Part shown: piece after piece, positions 1-5,562 of the stretch | Numbering within the stretch: position 1 is the first letter of the stretch | Layout: each line of letters starts with the position of its first letter | Source: Bacteroidota bacterium | GTDB lineage: Bacteria; Bacteroidota; Bacteroidia; Bacteroidales; UBA1556 | Direction: 5' to 3' | DNA length: 7,451 nucleotides | Assembly: GCA_003648395.1 (NCBI GenBank) | Contig: QMPB01000208.1 | Coordinates: 1 to 7,451 of the forward strand | The notes under the pieces: model-generated | Told to the model about the DNA's origin: nothing | The model's input: only the letters and a program-made list of their open reading frames with translations | Database searches by the model: none | Translations under genes and position numbers: made by a program

Positions 1-404
1 TGACTCTTTACTTTTGTTCCTTCAATAATTACTTGAGTACCAATTAAGTCCTCATGCCTTTTTGTTTTCAGTTCTACATGAGCAATGGCAGCCAGAGAGG
101 CTAAAGCTTCGCCTCTAAATCCCATAGTTTGAATATCGAATAAATCGTCAGCTTTCTTAATTTTAGAAGTAGCATGCCTTTCAAAGCTCATTCGAGCATC
201 GGAAGGAGACATTCCACAGCCATTATCAATAACCTGAATTAGAGTTTTACCAGAATCTTTCACCACAAGGCGAATATCGCTTGCACCAGAATCTAGCGCA
301 TTCTCCAATAACTCTTTAACTGCTGATGCAGGTCTTTGAATTACTTCGCCTGCTGCTATTTGATTGGCAACACTATCGGGAAGTAAATTTATTATATCTA
401 TCAT
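1..404 (-). CDS. mutL: DNA mismatch repair protein MutL, N-terminal part (gene continues beyond the window edge)
   Basis: The first 134 codons of MutL are present; the family is usually about 600 residues, so most of the gene lies off the left edge. MutL is the ATP-dependent matchmaker of methyl-independent mismatch repair, coupling MutS recognition to strand incision. All N-terminal GHKL ATPase motifs are visible: [20 protein letters not shown] around residues 15-34, with the expected catalytic Glu31 and Mg-binding Asn35 in ELLENALD; the DNGCGM loop at 60-65; [13 protein letters not shown] at 95-107; and the IGTQV strand near 121. The ATG at 404 is preceded by A-rich sequence (AATACAA) and no clear Shine-Dalgarno, as is usual in Bacteroidota. 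It lies downstream of the small membrane protein gene on the same strand, separated by 86 bases that hold a tandem repeat, so the two are probably co-transcribed. Confidence 0.97.
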   Translation of the reverse strand, partial: MIDIINLLPDSVANQIAAGEVIQRPASAVKELLENALDSGASDIRLVVKDSGKTLIQVIDNGCGMSPSDARMSFERHATSKIKKADDLFDIQTMGFRGEALASLAAIAHVELKTKRHEDLIGTQVIIEGTKVKS

Positions 405-423
405 TTGTATTCTGAGTAATTGA

Positions 424-502
424 AGTTATAAGTACTTAGAGTTTATGAGTACTTAGAATTATAAGTACTTAGAGTTAGAACTGCTTAGAGTTATGAGTTC
501 AT
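424..502. repeat. Degenerate 16-bp tandem repeat, five copies, upstream of mutL
   Basis: The unit is AGTTATAAGTACTTAG. Copies lie at 424-439, 440-456 (one extra base), 457-472, 473-488 (more diverged, with CTGC in place of GTAC) and a partial copy at 489-502. Three copies contain the 8-bp palindrome AAGTACTT or the core AGTACT. The array fills the gap between the upstream gene and mutL, and the last copy overlaps the final codons and stop codon of the small membrane protein gene. Confidence 0.85.
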
Positions 503-781
503 ATAAATCATAATTCCAATTATCACTGCGGCAATGAGCGAGAGCAGTAACAATCTATTTACAGATGTATAAGTTTTATTGAAGCTAGTTTGTGATTCTC
601 GATTTAAGCTCCACCTATATTTCAACTCTTCTTTAAACTCTTTTGCATCAAATTTATAATCTTCTTTCTGACGTTCAGCTCTATTTTTTATACGCTGACG
701 TTCATCTTCCTCTGGATTCCAATACCTAGTTTTAAAACTAAACTGTTTAGGCTTTGGACTTTTAAACATTACTACTTTCAT
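491..781 (-). CDS. Small C-terminally membrane-anchored protein encoded upstream of mutL
   Basis: This 96-residue protein has a highly charged, probably cytoplasmic part at residues 1-72, rich in Lys, Arg and Glu and probably helical (PEEDERQRIKNRAERQKED at 23-41). One hydrophobic segment follows at about 76-94, and only MNS comes after it. A tail anchor with the soluble part in the cytoplasm is the simplest reading. Two in-frame starts are possible: 781, or Met5 at 769, where the pattern FKSPKPKQFSFKTRYWNPEEDE begins; 769 looks at least as likely because the conserved-looking sequence starts there. From memory, short proteins of this kind sit beside mutL in many Bacteroidota and are often labelled 'riboflavin synthase subunit beta'. 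Nothing here supports that label: lumazine synthase is about 150 residues, soluble and unrelated. The function is unknown. Confidence 0.8.
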   Translation of the reverse strand: MKVVMFKSPKPKQFSFKTRYWNPEEDERQRIKNRAERQKEDYKFDAKEFKEELKYRWSLNRESQTSFNKTYTSVNRLLLLSLIAAVIIGIMIYMNS

Positions 782-805
782 GCAAATTATTTATATTATC
801 ATTTG

Positions 806-813
806 CAAAAATA
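806..813 (-). promoter_or_regulatory. Probable -7 promoter element for the small membrane protein and mutL
   Basis: On the minus strand this reads TATTTTTG, a full match to the Bacteroidota -7 consensus TAnnTTTG. Transcription would start near 800, about 20-30 bases before the start codon at 781 or 769. No good TTG -33 box is visible at the normal spacing, so the call rests on the -7 element and its position. Confidence 0.5.
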
Positions 814-1047
814 CCCAATTTTGTATTACTTTTTTTAGTTTTTATTTTTTTGTCTTTAGCAAAGGCCTCAAATCATCTATAATACTACAATTAAATGGCA
901 TCTCTAACATTATAACAATGTATAAGCTATTTATTTATGCCTATTATACACACCATGAGGAAGGATTCTCAAGGTAGTGCATTCGAGGAGTAGTGGGGCG
1001 TATCAACATAAAACCATATACATAAAAAATACAGCCTAAAAAAACAC
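814..1047. other. Gene-free region between divergent transcription units; nothing recognised
   Basis: This AT-rich stretch separates the leftward small-protein/mutL unit from the rightward B12-uptake unit. An open frame across 780-977 has low-complexity, Ile/Phe/Tyr-rich content and runs over the leftward promoter, so I do not call it a gene. A less AT-rich island around 955-1003 stands out from its surroundings, but I could not assign it to an RNA, operator or coding remnant. Confidence 0.5.
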
Positions 1048-1055
1048 TACTTTTG
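1048..1055 (+). promoter_or_regulatory. Probable -7 promoter element of the B12-uptake unit
   Basis: TACTTTTG is a full match to the Bacteroidota consensus TAnnTTTG. A start about 5 bases downstream would put the 5' end of the transcript at or next to base 1060, where the first strand of the riboswitch closing helix begins. That spacing is the main support. No clear TTG -33 box is visible about 20 bases upstream. Confidence 0.65.
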
Positions 1056-1059
1056 CCGC

Positions 1060-1218
1060 AATGGTTTCGTAATGAATTAAAAGGGAATTAGGTGAGAATC
1101 CTAAACAGTTCCCGCTGCTGTAAGCTCATCACGCTAATATCAATAGCCACTTTTGGAATCTCAGAAAACCAATGGGAAGGCGATATTAGTTTAGGAGTAA
1201 GTCAGAAGACCTACCATT
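1060..1218 (+). promoter_or_regulatory. Cobalamin riboswitch aptamer
   Basis: The conserved core is present in order: GGGAATTAGGTGAGAATCC starting at 1083, then CAGTTCCCGCTGCTGTAA ending at 1122, GCCACT at 1146-1151, GGGAAGG at 1174-1180, and the B12 box AGTCAGAAGACCTACC at 1200-1215. Helices can be seen directly: the closing stem AATGGT (1060-1065) with ACCATT (1213-1218), and an internal 8-bp stem CTAATATC (1134-1141) with GATATTAG (1182-1189). This class binds adenosylcobalamin or related cobalamins and lowers expression of uptake or synthesis genes when B12 is plentiful. The next gene is a BtuB-type receptor, which fits. The expression platform is not obvious; see the leader entry. Confidence 0.95.
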
Positions 1219-1484
1219 TTTGGTTATAAATATTGCCAATATTTGTGTTGTCCTTAAACTACAATACAGTCGTTTACCTTAGTAAACTCCTGATTATAGT
1301 TCATCGTCCGCCTTAATCTTGACTATATTTATTTACCAAAACAGAAATAGAATAATAAGTGCTACTAAGAAATTATTTGTTATAGTTTTCTTATAGCCAC
1401 AACAAGGCTTTCGGTGAAAAAGCATAGAATTTATTAATTTCGATTCAAAAGAATTTTACCATTGTCGCAGAACAAATAATGTAA
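1219..1484 (+). other. Long untranslated leader between riboswitch and btuB, with hairpins
   Basis: This stretch contains no ATG until 1479 and no plausible gene on either strand. Hairpins visible by eye are AAATATT/AATATTT (1228-1234 with 1238-1244), GTTTAC/GTAAAC (1272-1277 with 1282-1287, tetraloop CTTA), TATAGTTCA/TGACTATA (1295-1303 with 1320-1327, one bulged base) and GCTTT/AAAGC (1407-1411 with 1419-1423). None is followed by a convincing U run, so I do not call an intrinsic terminator. A 4-bp alternative pairing, ACCA (1213-1216) with TGGT (1221-1224), would compete with the aptamer closing helix and may be part of the switch. A start-stop pair, ATG TAA at 1479-1484, abuts the btuB start. 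Confidence 0.6.
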
Positions 1485-3386
1485 ATGCGAGTTTTAATAT
1501 TTATTTGGCTAATGCTATTTTCTTTTGCAAATATTTTTGCTCAAGAGGGGTCTGATACACTTACAAATATTGTTGGTGTAGACGTTGTTGCTGGCAAAAT
1601 GAATTTTACCAGCAAGCTTTCTACCATTAAATTAGATAAAGAAATACTTTCTACCAAATCCAGCGAAAACTTAGATCAGATTCTACGTGATTATAGCGGA
1701 ACAAACATTAAAACCTATGGCTATAATGGTATGAGCAATATTGGAATGCGTGGCAGTAATTCCAGTCATACAGCAGTGCTTTGGAATGGAATAAATTTGC
1801 AAGACCCATTAAACGGGGGTGTTAATCTTAGTTTATTTCCTGTTTTTCTCATTGATAACATAAATATTCAAAAAGGAGGTAGCAGCGCATTATTTGGTAG
1901 TGGTGCTATAGGTGGCAGCATTCACCTGAAAAGTAATCAAGAATTCAACAAAGGCTTGAATAGCACTTTCTATACTGGAATTGGCAGTTTTGGACAATAT
2001 CAAGGTGGTATGGGAATTAATTTATCCAAATCTAAATTTACAAGTAGTCTAAAAGTATATTACAAAGAAGCTCAGAATAATTTCCCTTTTGAGAATACCG
2101 AGCAATTTGGTACACCAATTCAAGAGCAAACTAATGCTCAATACCAACAATTTGGACTTCTGCAAGAGAATTCTTTAATAATAAATAAGCAGCAGAAACT
2201 GAATACATCAGTATGGTGGCAGAAAAATTCTCAGAACTTACCTCCACAAATGAGCTCTTTATCATCAGAGAAACATACTGATAATGAGTCATTGAGAGCT
2301 ATTGTAGATTGGATGTATTTGAAAGGTAAATCTAATTTCAAAATTAGAAATGCAAGCCTATTTTCAACCTTAATATATTCTGACAAAGAAATTAACCTAA
2401 TTGCTAAGCACAGAAGTTTTAGCAATATTTCTGAGGCTGAATATAATCTTAATCTTCGTAAAAAAGACAAACTACAAATAGGACTTAATAATACTTTTGA
2501 AAAAGGGTACTCTGATAGTTACCTTGATAATACTCAGCGAAATAGAATAGCTGTTTTCAGCTCATATAAATGGAAACCACTAAAGAAACTTAATTTTGAT
2601 ATTAGTTTGAGAGAAGAGTTTGTAGAAAATAGATTCACTCCCCTAACCTACACCTTAAGTGCTAATATTATTGATATTAAAGGACTTAGCACACATTTAC
2701 AACTTGCAAAAAACTATAGGATACCAACTTTCAATGATTTATATTGGATAGATGGAATGGCAATGGGAAATCCAAATTTGAAAGATGAATCTTCTTTTGG
2801 GGAAGTTATTGAGTTAGCTTATATAAAAGCTATTAATAAGAGTAACTTTAGAATTGGTTTTAATGCTTTCAACACAATATACACTAATCAAATTCAATGG
2901 GTTCCTGTACTTGGCATTTGGCAGCCTACCAATAATAAGGAAGTTTGGGCAAGGGGTATTGAAACCAATATTGAATATGGTTTGAATATTAAAAACTGGA
3001 ATTTTAGTTTAAAAGGAAATTATAATTACACCCTTTCTACCATTGAAAAGAAAAACAATAGTGAAAGCGATGACATTCTTAGCAAACAGCTTATACTTAC
3101 TCCCATTCACAATGGAAATATTGCATATAAAATGAGTTATAAAAGTATAGAATTAGAATATTTGCAAGAGTTTATTGGAAAAAGATTTACCACAGCAGAT
3201 AATACCGAATGGCTTAAAAATTATAGTCTAGGGAATATTATTCTAAATTACAGCAAAGAGGTTATGGATAAGAAATTTACAATAGGATTTAGATTTAATA
3301 ATATTTGGGGTACTGTATATCAGTCGATGCCAATGTATGCTATGCCAAGGAGGAATTTTGAGTTTAGTTTGAGAATATGGATTTAA
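1485..3386 (+). CDS. btuB: BtuB-type TonB-dependent outer-membrane receptor, probably for vitamin B12
   Basis: The 633-residue product has a signal peptide (residues 1-19 or 20, hydrophobic core then NIFAQ). A plug domain spans about 58-149: LDQILRDYSGTNIKTYG, the GMRGSN segment at 87-92, VLWNGINLQDP at 98-108, and INIQKGGSSALFGSGAIGG at 126-144. The rest is a 22-strand-type barrel, with the common receptor motif RIPTFNDLYW plus GNPNLKDESS at about 412-437 and a C-terminal strand ending in FSLRIWI. There is no N-terminal carboxypeptidase-like extension, so this is not a SusC-type receptor; length and layout fit BtuB. It should carry corrinoids across the outer membrane using TonB-ExbBD energy. 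Substrate assignment rests on the cobalamin riboswitch upstream and the BtuG-like gene downstream, not on binding residues. The start codon directly follows an ATG TAA pair and lacks a clear Shine-Dalgarno; the signal peptide supports this start. Confidence 0.9.
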   Translation: MRVLIFIWLMLFSFANIFAQEGSDTLTNIVGVDVVAGKMNFTSKLSTIKLDKEILSTKSSENLDQILRDYSGTNIKTYGYNGMSNIGMRGSNSSHTAVLWNGINLQDPLNGGVNLSLFPVFLIDNINIQKGGSSALFGSGAIGGSIHLKSNQEFNKGLNSTFYTGIGSFGQYQGGMGINLSKSKFTSSLKVYYKEAQNNFPFENTEQFGTPIQEQTNAQYQQFGLLQENSLIINKQQKLNTSVWWQKNSQNLPPQMSSLSSEKHTDNESLRAIVDWMYLKGKSNFKIRNASLFSTLIYSDKEINLIAKHRSFSNISEAEYNLNLRKKDKLQIGLNNTFEKGYSDSYLDNTQRNRIAVFSSYKWKPLKKLNFDISLREEFVENRFTPLTYTLSANIIDIKGLSTHLQLAKNYRIPTFNDLYWIDGMAMGNPNLKDESSFGEVIELAYIKAINKSNFRIGFNAFNTIYTNQIQWVPVLGIWQPTNNKEVWARGIETNIEYGLNIKNWNFSLKGNYNYTLSTIEKKNNSESDDILSKQLILTPIHNGNIAYKMSYKSIELEYLQEFIGKRFTTADNTEWLKNYSLGNIILNYSKEVMDKKFTIGFRFNNIWGTVYQSMPMYAMPRRNFEFSLRIWI

Positions 3387-3390
3387 GAAA

Positions 3391-3469
3391 GAACACGGAT
3401 AACACAGATTCAATGGATTTACACAGATAAAATCAGTGATAATCTACAAAATCTGTGTCATCTGTATTC
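3391..3469. repeat. Imperfect inverted repeat between btuB and the btuG-like gene
   Basis: The left arm (3391-3410, GAACACGGATAACACAGATT) and right arm (3450-3469, AATCTGTGTCATCTGTATTC) are complementary at 17 of 20 positions, plus one G-U pair, around a 39-base loop. The loop carries further copies of the words ACACAGAT and ATCAGTGAT. Both arms match the outer arms of the larger element at 5313-5559 (16 of 17 bases in the left arm, 18 of 21 in the right), so this is a short member of the same dispersed family. No U tract follows, so it is not a classical terminator, but it lies inside a presumed operon and could affect the downstream gene. Confidence 0.8.
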
Positions 3470-3483
3470 CATAAATAGGTAAT

Positions 3484-4527
3484 ATGAAGAAACCAATAAT
3501 AATATTAATAACACTACTTAGCTTTTGGGCTTGTGAAAAAGATAAGCCAAAGGAGGAGGAACTACCAAAGGATAAAATAGCATATTATATTTCCAATGAG
3601 GGAGCTTATGGTTATGGCAATGCTTCATTGAGTTTGTACTATCCTGAAGATAAAAAATTGATTAATAAAGCCTTTAAAAATACTAATAATCGTAGTATTG
3701 GTGATGTACTTCAATCAACTTATATATATAACGGCAAACTCTTTATGATGGTAAATGCTTCTTCTAAAGTAGAAGTCGCAAAAGCTGAAAGCATAGAAGA
3801 ATTGGGAGTAATAAGCAACCTATCTTTACCGAGATATATGGTTGCTGAAAATAATAAGGGCTATATTTCATCTTGGGGAAATGGAGGACAAATAAAAATA
3901 ATAGATACTCAAAACCTCACAATAATAGACTCCGTAGAAACAGGTACAGGTCCTGAGAAACTGCTAATTTCTGACGATAAACTGATAGTTTGCAATGGTG
4001 GTGGTTTCACTGAGGACAGCACTATTAGTATTATCGACATAAACACCAACCAACTTATTAAAAATGAAGTTATTGGTGATATCCCCATGGACATTATGGA
4101 AGTTGATAATCAGATATGGGTTCTGTGCAAAGGAAAAATACTTTACGATGATGCTTGGAATATTATTGGGCATAGTGCCAGTAAATTGGTTCTTTTGAAT
4201 AGTGATTTTGAGAAAGAGCAAGAGTATATTTTATTTAATGAACAACATCCTTCACACTTTGCTTTAAGCGAAGATAAGAAAACCATATTTATTGGTGGAG
4301 GTTATGGATTTAATGGGATTTATAGCTTTGATTTGAATTCAAAAACCTTGAATACAAATCCTATTTCCAATGAAAGTTTTTATGGATTAAGCACAGCAGA
4401 AGGACTTATTTACGGCTTTTTGTCTCCTGATTTTTCTTCTTCCGGCAAAATGATAATAATGGATGAGAGTGGAAATGTAAAAAGTAGATTGGTGGTTGGG
4501 GTTGGACCTAATGGAATGGGGTTTTAG
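3484..4527 (+). CDS. btuG: BtuG-like surface lipoprotein, beta-propeller, probable corrinoid-binding partner of BtuB
   Basis: The 347-residue protein has a lipoprotein signal ending at Cys17 (LLSFWAC; Phe at -3 makes the lipobox degenerate). EKDKPKEEE follows, an acidic stretch of the sort that sends Bacteroidota lipoproteins to the cell surface. The mature part is made of short repeated beta-rich blades: YYISNEG (34-40), GQIKIIDTQNLTIIDSVETG (135-154), STISIIDINTNQLIKNEVIG (179-198), SKLVLLNSDF (233-242), NGIYSFDLNSKTL (277-289), KMIIMDESGNV (322-332), then VGVGPNGMGF at the end. This fits a YncE/DUF5074-type propeller. In Bacteroides, BtuG is such a propeller; it binds B12 very tightly and caps BtuB. 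The gene follows btuB by 97 bases on the same strand under a cobalamin riboswitch, so the role is a strong inference from fold and context. AGG lies a few bases before the ATG. Confidence 0.78.
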   Translation: MKKPIIILITLLSFWACEKDKPKEEELPKDKIAYYISNEGAYGYGNASLSLYYPEDKKLINKAFKNTNNRSIGDVLQSTYIYNGKLFMMVNASSKVEVAKAESIEELGVISNLSLPRYMVAENNKGYISSWGNGGQIKIIDTQNLTIIDSVETGTGPEKLLISDDKLIVCNGGGFTEDSTISIIDINTNQLIKNEVIGDIPMDIMEVDNQIWVLCKGKILYDDAWNIIGHSASKLVLLNSDFEKEQEYILFNEQHPSHFALSEDKKTIFIGGGYGFNGIYSFDLNSKTLNTNPISNESFYGLSTAEGLIYGFLSPDFSSSGKMIIMDESGNVKSRLVVGVGPNGMGF

Positions 4528-4530
4528 AAT

Positions 4531-4762
4531 ACTGATGACAAATAGAACACTGATGACACTGATTTAGCAGATTATCACTGATGATAATTCGCTGCGCTCA
4601 TTATGATTATATTAGCCACGAATGCACGAATGAATAATAATATTAGCCACGAATGCACGAATGAATAATTAGCTTAATTTGTAGAAATTAGTGGACAGTC
4701 CGATTGTGAGCGAAGCGAACAATACTTTCTATGTTCCCTTATGTGCCTTATGTGGTTCAAAA
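4531..4762. repeat. Composite intergenic repeat element (copy 1) between convergent genes
   Basis: The element fills the gap between the btuG-like gene and the convergent DUF456 gene. It contains two copies of ACTGATGACA (4531-4540, 4549-4558), then TTCGCTGCGCTCA (4588-4600). A 31-bp unit starting ATTAGCCACGAATGCACG is repeated in tandem (4611-4641, 4642-4672). TTAGTGGACAGTC follows, then TGAGCGAAGCGAA (4707-4719), which is the inverted complement of 4588-4600 with one mismatch. The 3' end (4729-4762) is a different module made of short repeats of TATGTGCCT type. About 110 bases of core are shared with the element at 5313-5559. There is no open reading frame, so it is non-autonomous if mobile at all. 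From memory, words such as CCACGAATGCACGAAT recur between genes in many Bacteroidota. Confidence 0.85.
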
Positions 4763-4772
4763 TTATAGTATT

Positions 4773-5258
4773 CTAGAAATACATCCCCCAAGCCTCCACC
4801 ACAAAATAATAAACTATCATAATAGTAACACCAAGCTTCATAATCGTTCCAGCAACAAAACCAAGGAAAGCACCAAAACCAGCTCTGAGGGCATTATCAG
4901 CATTCTCCCCTCCTATTAATTCTCCGATAAAAGCACCAAAGAAAGGTCCAAGAATAATTCCAAGTGGTCCCATGGATAAACCTAAAACAAGACCAATAAT
5001 ACTTCCCCACATTCCATATTTGCTACCACCAAACTTCTGAGTTCCCCATACTGGCACATAATAATCTAGTAAAGTAAAAAGTATAACTATACTCGCCCAT
5101 ATCAGCATAAAGTTAGAGGTAAAAGGAGTGCTTTCGGTAAACTGCAATAAAATTAAGGCAATATAAGCCAAAGGAGGACCAGGCAAACCTGGAATTATGC
5201 AGCCAACAATTCCAATTATTAGAAAAATTATTCCAAGTATTATTAATAGAGTTGTCAT
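4773..5258 (-). CDS. DUF456 family integral membrane protein
   Basis: The 161-residue protein is almost entirely hydrophobic, with about five membrane segments: near residues 3-22, 27-41, 49-67, 84-118 (long and glycine-rich, perhaps a hairpin) and 126-155. The N-terminal GIVGCIIPGLPGPPLAYIALIL (16-37) and the Gly-rich segment GLVLGLSMGPLGIILGPFFGAFIGELIGG (89-117) are the pattern I associate with DUF456; the spaced glycines suggest close helix packing. No enzymatic residues or substrate site can be pointed to, and the family's function is not known. The ATG at 5258 is preceded directly by an AT-rich heptamer array rather than a Shine-Dalgarno site. It is a single gene flanked by repeat elements on both sides, with the btuG-like gene converging on it. 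Confidence 0.88.
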   Translation of the reverse strand: MTTLLIILGIIFLIIGIVGCIIPGLPGPPLAYIALILLQFTESTPFTSNFMLIWASIVILFTLLDYYVPVWGTQKFGGSKYGMWGSIIGLVLGLSMGPLGIILGPFFGAFIGELIGGENADNALRAGFGAFLGFVAGTIMKLGVTIMIVYYFVVEAWGMYF

Positions 5259-5313
5259 TTTATATTTATTATTTACTATTTTATATTTATTATTTTATAT
5301 TTATTATTTTACG
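5258..5313. repeat. Heptamer tandem array immediately upstream of the DUF456 start codon
   Basis: On the plus strand this reads as eight consecutive 7-base units beginning at 5258, mostly alternating TTTTATA (5258, 5279, 5293) and TTTATTA (5265, 5286, 5300). A TTTACTA variant lies at 5272, and the last unit, TTTTACG, runs into the next repeat element. Seen as 14-mers, there are three copies of TTTTATATTTATTA, the first separated from the second by the extra heptamer. The array starts on the first base of the DUF456 start codon, so it forms the whole proximal 5' region of that gene. Confidence 0.85.
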
Positions 5314-5559
5314 AAACACGGATAACACTGATTTTGCTGATTTTCACAGATTATAATTCGCTGCGCTCATTAATGGTGATCCGCTAATTTTCGTTGATTA
5401 TAATTCGCTGCGCTCATTATGATTATATTAGCCACGAATGCACGAATAAATAATTAGCTTAATTAGCTTAATTCGTGGAAATTAGTGGACAGTCAAATTG
5501 TGAGCGAAGCGAACAAAAAGATCCGTTCCAATCCCTCCAATCTGTGTCATTCGTGTTCC
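5313..5559. repeat. Composite nested inverted-repeat element (copy 2)
   Basis: Three tiers of inverted repeat are nested. The outer arms, 5313-5333 and 5539-5559, match at 17 of 21 positions. The middle arms, TTCGCTGCGCTCA (5404-5416) and TGAGCGAAGCGAA (5501-5513), have one mismatch. The inner arms are CCACGAAT (5432-5439) with ATTAGTGG (5481-5488), one mismatch, and CACGAAT (5441-5447) with ATTCGTG (5471-5477), exact. The 24-base unit containing the middle left arm occurs twice (5349-5372, 5396-5419), and TTAGCTTAA occurs twice in tandem (5454-5462, 5463-5471). No coding capacity is apparent. The right outer arm ends three bases before the stop codon of the neighbouring minus-strand gene, so the element could also fold in that gene's 3' transcript end. 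Confidence 0.88.
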
Positions 5560-5562
5560 CTA

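Noticed and set aside
780..977. Open frame of 65 codons on the plus strand
   Set aside because: It is low-complexity, runs over the leftward promoter element, has no ribosome site or family resemblance, and lies in a non-coding divergent region.
1407..1445. Intrinsic terminator after the riboswitch
   Set aside because: The GCTTT/AAAGC stem is only 5 bp and is not followed by a run of T; the other leader hairpins also lack one.
2231..2470. Minus-strand frame of 79 codons within btuB
   Set aside because: It lies wholly inside the receptor gene, whose frame is strongly supported; it is an antisense shadow.
3909..4221. Two overlapping minus-strand frames within the btuG-like gene
   Set aside because: Both are antisense to a well-supported lipoprotein gene and show no recognisable features.
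4611..4672. Possible CRISPR-like array from the direct repeats
   Set aside because: There are only two units, adjacent without spacers, and they belong to a palindromic dispersed repeat; no cas gene is present.
4731..4919. Plus-strand frame of 62 codons starting in the repeat element
   Set aside because: It begins in repeat sequence and overlaps the 3' end of the DUF456 gene in antisense; its composition is not protein-like.
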